Assembly (NCBI RefSeq): GCF_014640155.1
Contig: NZ_BMGK01000009.1
Span: forward strand, 50,960-114,959
DNA length: 64,000 nucleotides
DNA from: Planktosalinus lacus
Lineage (GTDB): Bacteria; Bacteroidota; Bacteroidia; Flavobacteriales; Flavobacteriaceae
Reading direction: 5' to 3'
A program made the translations under genes and the position numbers. Positions 33,847-42,103 of this stretch are shown piece after piece (position 1 is the first letter of the stretch; the number at the start of each line of letters is the position of its first letter). The notes under the pieces were generated by a model that saw only the letters and a list, made by a program, of their open reading frames with translations, did not search any database and was not told where the DNA came from.

Positions 33847-34128
33847 TTAGTCTATTTGAGATTGGTAATAATTTATGTCTAACCAGGAACCGCCATTAAT
33901 GCATTCCAAACCTTGGGTTTTAAGGTATTGTGATGCAACACCGCTTCTGTTACCTGATGCACAACATAAAACCAAAGGTTTGTTCATAGATTTGATTTCT
34001 TCAATTCTGGATTGAATTTCTTGTAAAGGAATATTTATTGATCCGGCAACGTGGCCGCCTCTAAATTCCTCAAACGTTCTAACATCAATGATTTTAGCAT
34101 TGTTGTTTATAAAGGTTTCTATTGTCAT
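33847..34128 (-). CDS. Single-domain rhodanese (first of pair)
   Basis: A 93-residue rhodanese domain with active-site loop LCCASGNRSG (about residues 53-62) and the typical IIDVRTFEEFRGGHVAGSINIPL. It shares the GSW-containing end (CINGGSWLDI) with its neighbour (HNAGSWRSL), so the two are tandem paralogues. It starts the three-gene operon with a TATTTTTG promoter about 22 nt upstream. Confidence 0.9.
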   Translation of the reverse strand: MTIETFINNNAKIIDVRTFEEFRGGHVAGSINIPLQEIQSRIEEIKSMNKPLVLCCASGNRSGVASQYLKTQGLECINGGSWLDINYYQSQID

Positions 34129-34150
34129 TGTATTTGTAATTAATTTGGAA

Positions 34151-34158
34151 CAAAAATA
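34151..34158 (-). promoter_or_regulatory. Bacteroidota -7 promoter element (TATTTTTG)
   Basis: The reverse strand reads TATTTTTG, 22 nt ahead of the first rhodanese start codon at 34128. Confidence 0.6.
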
Positions 34159-34234
34159 GAACCGCTGTTAACTTTCCACAGTTACTTTTGTTACAAAAAA
34201 AAATCAAGGTTTTTAATATTGAATGATATTTGAA

Positions 34235-34771
34235 TTAAGATTGAAAGAAACTAAATACAGATCCTCCATACCTTCTTGATTCAATAAAATTAGACAGCTT
34301 ACTCAAATCAGTATGTTTGGAATGTTCTATTATTATAAAACCTTCTTCATTTAAAAGATTGTTTTTAAAAATCAATTGTGGAATTTGTTCAAAATGTTCA
34401 ACTTCAAAGCTATAAGGAGGGTCTGCAAAAATCACATCAAAAGTCTGATTTGATTTTTCTAAAAAGGAAAAGACATCTGCTTTTATAGCTGTAATTTCAA
34501 AATCAAGTTCGTCACTAATTTTTTTAATAAACTGTACACATCCATAATCAGCGTCTATGGCAGTAATATGCTTGTTTCCTCGTGATGCAAATTCAAAACT
34601 GATATTTCCTGTTCCGGCAAAAAGATCTAAAAATGTAATTTCACTAAATGAAATTCGATTGTTTAGAATATTAAACAACGCTTCTTTTGCAAAATCTGTT
34701 GTAGGTCTTACCGGTAGTTTTTTTGGAGCAATGAGCCGCTTGCCTTTGAATTTTCCTGAAATAATTCTCAT
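34235..34771 (-). CDS. rsmD: 16S rRNA (guanine(966)-N2)-methyltransferase
   Basis: A 178-residue SAM-dependent methyltransferase that modifies 16S rRNA helix 31. The start MRIISGKFKGKRL and RPTTDFAKEALFNIL (about residues 22-36) are RsmD-specific. LDLFAGTGNISFE is SAM motif I, and FADPPY is the catalytic motif IV (about residue 115). ATG 34771 overlaps the stop of the DUF3822 gene (TAATG), so translation is coupled. Confidence 0.93.
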   Translation of the reverse strand: MRIISGKFKGKRLIAPKKLPVRPTTDFAKEALFNILNNRISFSEITFLDLFAGTGNISFEFASRGNKHITAIDADYGCVQFIKKISDELDFEITAIKADVFSFLEKSNQTFDVIFADPPYSFEVEHFEQIPQLIFKNNLLNEEGFIIIEHSKHTDLSKLSNFIESRRYGGSVFSFFQS

Positions 34772-35553
34772 TATACACGGGTTAATTTTGTATTTGTTTC
34801 ATTTTCTATTGAAACATTTCTAATGTATTTATAGGCTAATTTGAAAAAGTCATCTTCCTCAGTGACTTGACCACTGAGGGAAAGAATAAACTCTTCCGGA
34901 TTTAACTCTAGTTGTTCAGCTACAAAAAGGGTGTAGTATAGAAAGTCTTCAGGCGCATTGTACAAAAATGTATTGAAAAGAAGGATGTTTTTGCCTTGGG
35001 TTACCAAAAGGTTCATCTCTTTATTATAAAGGTGAACAAACATTTTTTTTGAATTACCAAATCGTTCTTCATTGAGTCTTTTTTCTATAAACTTGGTAGA
35101 GAAATGAAAAAAAGTAAAGGTGCCATAACGGTCAAAAAAGTAGTTGTTTATGTTAGCAAAAGGGACATACACATTTATTATATCATAATTATCTATTTCA
35201 TCAAAGTCAACATAATCTGATGGAAATATTTTTGAATTGAATTTTAAGAAAACTTCGGGTTGTGTTTTATCAAATAATGGTTTTGGAACCAGTGTTGATA
35301 GGTTGTTTTGATGAATTATTGTCAATTCATTGATCTCTATATTAAGCTCAGTGTTAGAACTAAAAATTGTTTGTATCTCGCCTAAAACTTCTTCAGGTGA
35401 TAGTGGAGATTCAAATATTATGTTTTTTTCAAATTCTACAGATTTATCTTCGTCATTTTGCAATAAAAAAGAAAGTCCATTCAGGCTTACCTGAACGGAC
35501 ATTCTTAAGTTTGAATTAGTATTTAAAAATTTATTGTTCTCCGGCTTTATCAT
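34771..35553 (-). CDS. DUF3822 family protein
   Basis: A 260-residue protein that I assign to DUF3822, a family found in Bacteroidota just upstream of rsmD. The sequence MSVQVSLNGLSFLLQ and the later VPFANINNYFFDRYGTF and LVTQGKNILLFNTFLY are characteristic; the family is thought to have a type II secretion PilM-like or actin-like fold, but function is unknown. The start is uncertain: ATG 35553 is chosen, while ATG 35574 is also in frame. Both overlap the preceding gene. Confidence 0.75.
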   Translation of the reverse strand: MIKPENNKFLNTNSNLRMSVQVSLNGLSFLLQNDEDKSVEFEKNIIFESPLSPEEVLGEIQTIFSSNTELNIEINELTIIHQNNLSTLVPKPLFDKTQPEVFLKFNSKIFPSDYVDFDEIDNYDIINVYVPFANINNYFFDRYGTFTFFHFSTKFIEKRLNEERFGNSKKMFVHLYNKEMNLLVTQGKNILLFNTFLYNAPEDFLYYTLFVAEQLELNPEEFILSLSGQVTEEDDFFKLAYKYIRNVSIENETNTKLTRV

Positions 35554-36202
35554 ATTGTTTTGGCCAGTTTCCATTGGTATTTACGTCTTCCATTGAGCCA
35601 ACAATAATGTGAGAACCGTTAACACCGTCAACAGAAACCGTTTGTTTTTCTTGAATTATTAAATCCCTGTTAAGTCCGTTTAAGATTTCGTCTTTGCTTG
35701 CCTTCGCTTCAAATACTGCAATTTTTTTCTCATTTCTTAAAATGAAACCTGCATCAAGTGAAATGTTTACTTCATTATCTCTTACGGTTACTTTATCCAT
35801 GCTTTTGTAACTTTCTGAATTTTTAAAGAGGGAATCTTTAACAGGAACAAAAGATAAGGTATCAATAATTATATCTTCAATATAATATCCGCCTTCCTGA
35901 GGGTCAAGGCCAAAAGCTCTGTTACGTTCTACATCAGCATAACTGGTATCTCTTCTTTGCGTAATTGCAAACTGTGCGGTATCAATAAACTGAACAAGAG
36001 AATCAAAGTTTCCGGTAAATTTTCCTTCAATTTCAAGGTAAGCGAGTTCTGCTGTTCTGATATCTTTTAAAACATCAATTACTTTAGCATAGCGTTTTTG
36101 CTTTTCTTCGTTGAATTTTGTGGGTTCATAAACAGAATTAAAAAGCTTATATCCAAGAAAGATAATAATTATCCAGAGAACAAGTTGAATTAAAAGTTTC
36201 AT
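35531..36202 (-). CDS. Membrane-anchored protein of unknown function
   Basis: A 223-residue protein starting at ATG 36202 (MKLLIQLVLW); an extension upstream is rejected because it runs toward the promoter. A single membrane segment (about residues 4-22) is followed by a region RYAKVIDVLKDIRTAELAYLEIEGKFTGNFDSLVQFID that resembles a type IV pilin-like helix and linker. The remainder is a soluble beta-rich domain outside the cytoplasm. It overlaps the DUF3822 gene, with which it presumably acts. No catalytic motif. Confidence 0.75.
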   Translation of the reverse strand: MKLLIQLVLWIIIIFLGYKLFNSVYEPTKFNEEKQKRYAKVIDVLKDIRTAELAYLEIEGKFTGNFDSLVQFIDTAQFAITQRRDTSYADVERNRAFGLDPQEGGYYIEDIIIDTLSFVPVKDSLFKNSESYKSMDKVTVRDNEVNISLDAGFILRNEKKIAVFEAKASKDEILNGLNRDLIIQEKQTVSVDGVNGSHIIVGSMEDVNTNGNWPKQYDKAGEQ

Positions 36203-36241
36203 TATTGAAATCGATTTTCGTTTAACGTAAAAGGTATATCG

Positions 36242-36249
36242 CAAATCTA
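36242..36249 (-). promoter_or_regulatory. Bacteroidota -7 promoter element (TAGATTTG)
   Basis: The reverse strand reads TAGATTTG, 39 nt ahead of the start codon at 36202. It would drive the operon ending in rsmD. Confidence 0.55.
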
Positions 36250-36355
36250 CAATTTTTTTTCAATCACAAAAGTATAATCTTTAAAAATCGTTTTAATTGT
36301 AATATTTCATAATCATACATTAACTTAGCCGTGATTTCTTCAATAAAAGTTAATA

Positions 36356-37777
36356 ATGAACGCTGCAGAGTTTTATAAAAGAATAAAGGAAAAATTTCCA
36401 CATCAACCTACAAACATTCAAGATGTTGTTTTACAAAACCTGGCACAGTTTGTTCATTCACAAGATACTGACAGTCTATTTCTGTTGAAAGGCTATGCCG
36501 GAACCGGAAAAACCACCATCATCAGTACACTGGTTCAATCACTTTGGGAATTAAAGAAGAAAGCAGTTTTGATGGCCCCCACCGGGCGTGCAGCCAAAGT
36601 GATTAGCAATTATGCAAACAAAGAAGCTTTCACAATTCATAAAAAAATATATTATCCAAAGGCAGGTAAGGGAGGAAGTGTGAGCTTTACATTACAACAA
36701 AACAAACATCGTAACACGATTTTTATAGTTGATGAAGCTTCAATGATCTCAGACTCACCTTCAGATTCAAAATTATTTGAAAACGGCTCTTTGCTTGACG
36801 ATTTGATGCAATATGTGTACAGTGGTTTTCAATGCAAATTGATATTGATAGGTGATACAGCACAACTTCCACCGGTAAAAATGGAGTTGAGCCCTGCACT
36901 GGATGAAAAAAACCTCACAAATTATTATCACAAAGATGTGATGGTATTTGAACTGGACGAAGTTGTAAGACAAAAAATAGAAAGTGGCATTCTTTACAAT
37001 GCAACTCTTTTGAGAGAAGCTTTAGAATCTGGGTTTTACAACGATTTTAAATTTGATTTACAAGACTTTAAGGACATCATAAAACCCGCAGACGGATATG
37101 AGTTGATGGATGCAATAAATGACTCCTATTCAAACCTGGGAAAGGAAGAAACTGTCATTATATTACGTTCAAATAAGCGTGCAAATTTATTCAATGAAAA
37201 TATTCGATCCCGTATTTTGTTTCAGGAAAATGAATTGGCTACCGGAGATTATCTTATGGTAGTAAAAAACAATTATTTTTGGTTAAAACCAACCAGTGAA
37301 GCCGGTTTTATAGCAAATGGTGATATTATTGAAATACTGGAAATTTTTGGGTTTAAAGATTTGTATGGTTTTAAGTTTGCTGAAGTTTTAGTGAGAATGG
37401 TAGATTATCCAAAAATGAAACCGTTTGAAACTGTATTACTTCTTGATACCATAAAGTCTGAATCACCTTCACTTTCTTATGAGGAATCAAACAAGCTTTA
37501 TCAAGAGGTTATTAAAGATTATTCTGACATCAAATCAAAATATAAAAAGTTTTTAAGCGTAAAAGGCAATAAATATTTCAATGCGTTACAAGTAAAATTC
37601 TCTTACGCCATCACTTGTCATAAATCACAAGGCGGGCAGTGGAACACCGTTTTTATAGAACAACCTTATTTGCCTGAAGGTATTGACAAAGAATACCTTA
37701 GATGGCTTTATACTGCAGTCACACGCGCAAAAGAGAAGCTTTATTTAATAGGTTTTAAAGATGAGTTTTTCGAATAA
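36356..37777 (+). CDS. RecD-like (superfamily 1B) DNA helicase
   Basis: A 473-residue UvrD/RecD-type helicase. Walker A GYAGTGKTT is at about residues 45-53, with APTGRAAKV (motif Ia), IFIVDEASM (motif II, Walker B), IGDTAQLPPVK (motif III), and a C-terminal region AITCHKSQGGQWNTVFIE and WLYTAVTRAKEKL (motifs V and VI). It lacks the N-terminal RecD2 domains, so it is a short, Pif1/RecD-like form common in Flavobacteriia. The role is probably DNA repair or recombination. It converges with nhaA with 1 nt between stops. Confidence 0.9.
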   Translation: MNAAEFYKRIKEKFPHQPTNIQDVVLQNLAQFVHSQDTDSLFLLKGYAGTGKTTIISTLVQSLWELKKKAVLMAPTGRAAKVISNYANKEAFTIHKKIYYPKAGKGGSVSFTLQQNKHRNTIFIVDEASMISDSPSDSKLFENGSLLDDLMQYVYSGFQCKLILIGDTAQLPPVKMELSPALDEKNLTNYYHKDVMVFELDEVVRQKIESGILYNATLLREALESGFYNDFKFDLQDFKDIIKPADGYELMDAINDSYSNLGKEETVIILRSNKRANLFNENIRSRILFQENELATGDYLMVVKNNYFWLKPTSEAGFIANGDIIEILEIFGFKDLYGFKFAEVLVRMVDYPKMKPFETVLLLDTIKSESPSLSYEESNKLYQEVIKDYSDIKSKYKKFLSVKGNKYFNALQVKFSYAITCHKSQGGQWNTVFIEQPYLPEGIDKEYLRWLYTAVTRAKEKLYLIGFKDEFFE

Positions 37778-37778
37778 T

Positions 37779-39149
37779 TCAGTCTTCAATCTCTTCAACT
37801 TCGTTTACAGTTTCTTTATGGTTTTCAGGGTTTGGCTTTCCAATTAACTTGAGATAAAAATACCCCAGTAGTCCGGCGATTAATGAAGCTGTTAATATTC
37901 CCATTTTTGATTGTACATCATAGGTTTCATCTGTGAAAGCTAAATCTGTTATGAATAGCGACATGGTAAACCCGATTGCTGCTAAAAAACCAACGCCAAA
38001 TACGTGTTTAAATTCTATTCCCTCAGGAAGTTTACAAATTTTTAAGACTACCATCAATTTTGTAAATAACAATACGCCAATTATTTTGCCAAAGAGTAAG
38101 CCAAAGATAACTCCAAGTGTTACCGGACTGGTGAAAAATTGAAAAGATTCAGCATCTAAAGTCACTCCAGCGTTTGCAAAGGCGAAAATTGGCAATATAA
38201 TAAAACTTACAAACGGATGGAGTGCATGTTCAAGTCTTTGTAATGGAGGAGTAGCATCTTCTGCTAGCATTGAAAATTTTTCCATGGTAGAAGCCATTCT
38301 TTCATCGGCATCTTTTCTTCCCTTTAGTTGCATTCTCTGTCGCTTAATTTTTAGAGAGAGCAATCGCACTTTTCGTAAAAATAATGGAGTATTGATCTTT
38401 TTCAAAGTAGGAATTGTAAATGCCGCCAATACTGCGGCAATGGTAGCGTGAACCCCTGAAAGCAATATTGCAAGCCATAAACCGCCAATTCCCATAATGG
38501 CATAAAACAAGGTATTTCTTATGCCCATATAATTTGCAGTTAAAAGAATCAATAAGAAAAAGGCACCCAAAGCAAGGCTATTTACTGAAATATCTGAAGT
38601 ATAAAAAAAGGCGATCACCATTACAGCTCCTAAATCATCTACAATGGCTATTGCAGTTAAAAAAACTTTCAGTGAAAGAGGTACTTTATCTCCTAATAAG
38701 TAGAGAATTCCTAATGCAAAGGCAATGTCAGTTGCCATTGGGATACCCCAACCAGAAACGGCTTCTGTTCCTTGATTAAGATAAAAAAAGATTAAAGCCG
38801 GAAATACCATGCCTCCAATTGCAGCAGCTACTGGAAGCATCGCTTTTTTAAAGCTTGCAAGTTCACCATGCATCAACTCTCGCTTTAGTTCTAACCCTAC
38901 AAGAAAGAAAAACATAGACATTAGTCCGTCATTAATCCAATGCAGAAGATTTTTCTTAATTTGAAAATCTTCAAAGCCAATGTAAATATATTGTTTCCAA
39001 AAATTATGATATCCTTCAGCTAAAGGGGAGTTTGCAACAATCATTGCCAAAACCGCAGAAAAAACTAGCAGTATGCCAACAGATGTTTTCTTTTCTATAA
39101 AATTTTTGACGGGAAGTAGGATATAGAGGTCTAGGGTGGACTTTTTCAT
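37779..39149 (-). CDS. nhaA: Na+/H+ antiporter NhaA
   Basis: A 456-residue inner-membrane antiporter with about 11-12 hydrophobic segments. The paired Asp of the ion site are in AIAIVDDLGAVMV, and the conserved MATDIAFALG lies just before. A hydrophilic stretch (about residues 245-300, with KRQRMQLKGRKDADER) is an insertion in the central cytoplasmic loop, and the C-terminus is acidic, making it longer than E. coli NhaA. It removes Na+ at alkaline pH, useful in a marine organism. A pair of nested inverted repeats is upstream. Confidence 0.95.
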   Translation of the reverse strand: MKKSTLDLYILLPVKNFIEKKTSVGILLVFSAVLAMIVANSPLAEGYHNFWKQYIYIGFEDFQIKKNLLHWINDGLMSMFFFLVGLELKRELMHGELASFKKAMLPVAAAIGGMVFPALIFFYLNQGTEAVSGWGIPMATDIAFALGILYLLGDKVPLSLKVFLTAIAIVDDLGAVMVIAFFYTSDISVNSLALGAFFLLILLTANYMGIRNTLFYAIMGIGGLWLAILLSGVHATIAAVLAAFTIPTLKKINTPLFLRKVRLLSLKIKRQRMQLKGRKDADERMASTMEKFSMLAEDATPPLQRLEHALHPFVSFIILPIFAFANAGVTLDAESFQFFTSPVTLGVIFGLLFGKIIGVLLFTKLMVVLKICKLPEGIEFKHVFGVGFLAAIGFTMSLFITDLAFTDETYDVQSKMGILTASLIAGLLGYFYLKLIGKPNPENHKETVNEVEEIED

Positions 39150-39177
39150 TTGAATCTAATTTCTATTACACAAAGTG

Positions 39178-39232
39178 AATGAGATACTCTTTTAACAGTG
39201 TAAAAGTACTATCACTATCTCATTTAGAGTAT
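39178..39232. repeat. Nested inverted repeats ahead of nhaA
   Basis: AATGAGATA (39178-39186) is complementary to TATCTCATT (39216-39224), and ATACTCT (39184-39190) to AGAGTAT (39226-39232). The left arms overlap by three bases, so only one pairing can form. It lies 29-83 nt ahead of the nhaA start, and the reverse strand has a TACTTTTA promoter-like sequence between the arms. Either a regulatory RNA leader or a protein operator is possible. Confidence 0.5.
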
Positions 39233-39258
39233 GATAAAAATCAGGTAAAACAAAAAGT

Positions 39259-41127
39259 TTATTCCTCTGATTTGAGTGACAACTCAAACCATCGTTCAGT
39301 TTTCACTTCAATTTTATTGATAATTTCCTGAAGTTCTTCAGATTTTTGATTGATTTCATCAACAGACCAATCAGCTTCTGCAAACTTTTTTTGCAACTCA
39401 TCGCGTTGCACTTCAAGTTTTTTAATTTGCTGGTCTAAGTTATTAAATTCTTTTTGTTCATTGAAAGAAAGCTTTTTAGAGTTGCTATCTTTTTTCCATG
39501 ATTTTTTTTCTGTAGGTTCTGATTTTTGTTCTCTTTTTTCAGTTTCTATACTAGATTCATACGTTCTGAAATCACTGTAATTACCCGGAAAATCATCAAT
39601 GACTGCGTTACCTCTGAAAATAAAAAGATGATCTACAATCTTATCCATAAAGTAACGATCGTGAGAAACAACCAGCAAACATCCCGGAAAATCCAATAAA
39701 AATGACTCTAAAACATTTAATGTTACTATATCTAAATCGTTTGTAGGTTCATCAAGAATTAAAAAGTTTGGATTTTGAATTAAAACGGTACACAAATAAA
39801 GTCTTTTTCGCTCACCACCACTCAATTTTTCAACATAATCATATTGTTTTTTTCGATCAAACAAAAATCGCTCAAGAAGTTGTTGTGCAGAAATTTGTCG
39901 ACCCTTTTTTAAGGGAATATAATCACCAAACTCTCTAATAACATCTATGACTTTTTGGCCTTGTTTTATTTTGATTCCTGCTTGGGTGTAATAACCAAAC
40001 TGAATGGTTTCACCGGTAATGATTTTACCGCTGTCAGGTTGAAGGTTGCCGGTCAATAAATTTAAAAAGGTAGATTTTCCCGTGCCATTTTTTCCTATAA
40101 CACCAATTCGTTCACCTTTTAAAAAATTATAATTAAACTTGTTAAGAATTTGAAAGTTATCAAAAGACTTTGAAACATTGTGGAATTCAACTATTTTACT
40201 TCCAAGCCGTTCCATGTTAATCTCGAGTTCTATCTGGTGATTTGATCTGCGTTTACCGGCTTTTTCTTTTATTTCTTGAAAATCCTGAATGCGGGATTTG
40301 CTTTTAGTAGTCCTTGCTTTTGGTTGACGTCGCATCCAATCAAGTTCTTTTTTAAATAATTGTTTGGCTTTTCCTGTTTCAGCCATTTCAGATTCAATAC
40401 GGGCCTCTTTTTTTTCAAGGTAGTATGAGTAATTTCCTTTATAGCTGTATAGTTTACCATCTTCAAGTTCAACAATTTCATTACAAACACGCTCTAAAAA
40501 ATAGCGGTCGTGTGTCACCATAAAAAGCGTGATGTTTTCTTTGGCAAAAAACTCTTCAAGCCACTCAATCATCTCAAGGTCAAGATGGTTTGTGGGTTCA
40601 TCCAAAATCAATAAATCTGGTTTACTTAATAGTGCATTAGTGAGTGCAAGACGTTTTTTTTGACCTCCACTAAGGGTACTTACTTTTTGGTTGAGATCCT
40701 CAAGTTTTAATTTTGAAAGAATTTGTTTGTAAAGTGTTTCAAAATCCCATGCCTGATGTGCTTCCATTGCATCAAATGCAGTTTGGTAACTCTCTGTGTC
40801 CATCGGGTTTTTGAGCGCACTTTCATAGCGTTCAATAACTTTTAGTATTTCATTTTCCGAATCAAAAATTGTTTCTTCAACTGTTAGGTTTTTGTTTAGG
40901 TTTGGTTCCTGGGCTAGATAGGTTACTACAATATTTTTACGATAAATAACATTACCGGTATCAGGGGCGTCCTCACCGGCAAGGATTTTTAAAATTGACG
41001 TTTTGCCTGTACCGTTTTTGGCAACAAAACCAATTTTTTGGCCCTCATTAATTCCAAATGAAAGGTTTTCAAATAAAACCAGTTCACCAAAAGATTTCGA
41101 AATATTTTCAACTGATAAGTAGTTCAC
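39259..41127 (-). CDS. ABC-F family ATPase (Uup-type)
   Basis: A 622-residue soluble protein with two ABC domains and no membrane segments. Walker A sequences are AKNGTGKTS (about residue 36) and GKNGTGKST (about 345); signatures are LSGGQKKRLAL and LSGGERKRLYL, and both Walker B motifs have LILDEPTNHLD or LILDEPTNDLD. The linker (about 240-300) is the interdomain tRNA-interacting region. A C-terminal coiled coil (about 560-620) is typical of Uup, which acts on ribosomes or DNA branch structures. It is transcribed divergently from the polysaccharide genes. Confidence 0.92.
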   Translation of the reverse strand: MNYLSVENISKSFGELVLFENLSFGINEGQKIGFVAKNGTGKTSILKILAGEDAPDTGNVIYRKNIVVTYLAQEPNLNKNLTVEETIFDSENEILKVIERYESALKNPMDTESYQTAFDAMEAHQAWDFETLYKQILSKLKLEDLNQKVSTLSGGQKKRLALTNALLSKPDLLILDEPTNHLDLEMIEWLEEFFAKENITLFMVTHDRYFLERVCNEIVELEDGKLYSYKGNYSYYLEKKEARIESEMAETGKAKQLFKKELDWMRRQPKARTTKSKSRIQDFQEIKEKAGKRRSNHQIELEINMERLGSKIVEFHNVSKSFDNFQILNKFNYNFLKGERIGVIGKNGTGKSTFLNLLTGNLQPDSGKIITGETIQFGYYTQAGIKIKQGQKVIDVIREFGDYIPLKKGRQISAQQLLERFLFDRKKQYDYVEKLSGGERKRLYLCTVLIQNPNFLILDEPTNDLDIVTLNVLESFLLDFPGCLLVVSHDRYFMDKIVDHLFIFRGNAVIDDFPGNYSDFRTYESSIETEKREQKSEPTEKKSWKKDSNSKKLSFNEQKEFNNLDQQIKKLEVQRDELQKKFAEADWSVDEINQKSEELQEIINKIEVKTERWFELSLKSEE

Positions 41128-41176
41128 TTTTTAATTTTTATACAAAAGAAAGTAAAATTTAATGATTTTCAGTCAA

Positions 41177-41184
41177 CAAAAATA
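41177..41184 (-). promoter_or_regulatory. Bacteroidota -7 promoter element (TATTTTTG)
   Basis: The reverse strand reads TATTTTTG, 49 nt ahead of the ABC-F start codon. Confidence 0.5.
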
Positions 41185-41274
41185 TAATGTATTTTTATTA
41201 TTTCAAGGTAGTTTGTGATTCATGTCATTAAATTAAATATAAGTCGAAAAATTTCATATTTAAACTTGTTCACC

Positions 41275-41282
41275 TATATTTG
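41275..41282 (+). promoter_or_regulatory. Bacteroidota -7 promoter element of polysaccharide cluster (TATATTTG)
   Basis: TATATTTG lies 22 nt ahead of the start codon of the export lipoprotein, the first gene of the polysaccharide cluster. Confidence 0.6.
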
Positions 41283-41304
41283 TTTTGAACTTGACGCACT
41301 GAAA

Positions 41305-42099
41305 ATGAATAAATCTTTATTGTATACTTGCCTGGCAATTTTGATATGTTGTTCTTCCTGTATTTCTTCCAAACAGTTAAAATATCTTCAGGAAAATGAC
41401 AAAAAAAACGATTCGCTTATTACACTTTCAAAAAAGCAAGATCCATATCGTATACAAGTAAACGATTTATTGAGTATCAGGATTAAATCACTTGACCAAA
41501 GTGAGGTGGGAATGTTTAACCCGGTGGGAGATGAAAACCCCAATGCAACCGGAGAAGAAAGACTGTATTATGATGGTTTTTTGGTTGACCCACATGGTAA
41601 AATCAGAATGCCCACATTGGGAGAAGTAAACGTTTTAGGCTTTACAGTTGATGAAGTAAGGGAAAAGCTCGAAAAAGAATTACTTGAAAGTTATTTTAGG
41701 GAAGAAGCAAATATTTTTGTTACAGTTAAACTTGCAGGCATTAGATATACCATTGCCGGAGAAATTGGAAGTCCCGGTTCTAAAATCATATATAGAGATC
41801 AATTAACCATCATGGAAGCTATTGCTAATTCCGGTGATATAACACTCACCGGCGACAGAAAAGATGTTGTTATAGTGAGGCAATATCCCTATGGTCAACG
41901 AGTGCATCATATTGATTTAACAAGCATTGAGGCTGTTAATTCACCCTATTATCATGTAAAACCTAATGATTTGATATTAGTCAATCCTTTACCACAAAAA
42001 TCATTTGGAACAGGAACAACAGCAATTCAATCCATCACAACAATTGCTTCTATCTTGAGTTTAGTTACTACTACCATAATCTTATTTAGCAGACTGTAA
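41305..42099 (+). CDS. Polysaccharide export outer-membrane lipoprotein (Wza-like)
   Basis: A 264-residue lipoprotein: the signal segment LLYTCLAILICCSSC ends in a lipobox Cys. The mature part has the Poly_export domain (PYRIQVNDLLSIRI) and a SLBB domain (YTIAGEIGSPGSKIIYRDQLTIMEAIANSGDI). A C-terminal hydrophobic segment (about residues 240-262) could cross the outer membrane as in Wza. It forms the export pore, working with the Wzc-like kinase downstream (4 nt gap). An upstream in-frame start was rejected because it breaks the signal peptide. Confidence 0.93.
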   Translation: MNKSLLYTCLAILICCSSCISSKQLKYLQENDKKNDSLITLSKKQDPYRIQVNDLLSIRIKSLDQSEVGMFNPVGDENPNATGEERLYYDGFLVDPHGKIRMPTLGEVNVLGFTVDEVREKLEKELLESYFREEANIFVTVKLAGIRYTIAGEIGSPGSKIIYRDQLTIMEAIANSGDITLTGDRKDVVIVRQYPYGQRVHHIDLTSIEAVNSPYYHVKPNDLILVNPLPQKSFGTGTTAIQSITTIASILSLVTTTIILFSRL

Positions 42100-42103
42100 A
42101 TTA

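Noticed and set aside
41215-41304. Upstream extension of the Wza-like gene
   Set aside because: It covers the promoter element and disrupts the lipoprotein signal peptide.
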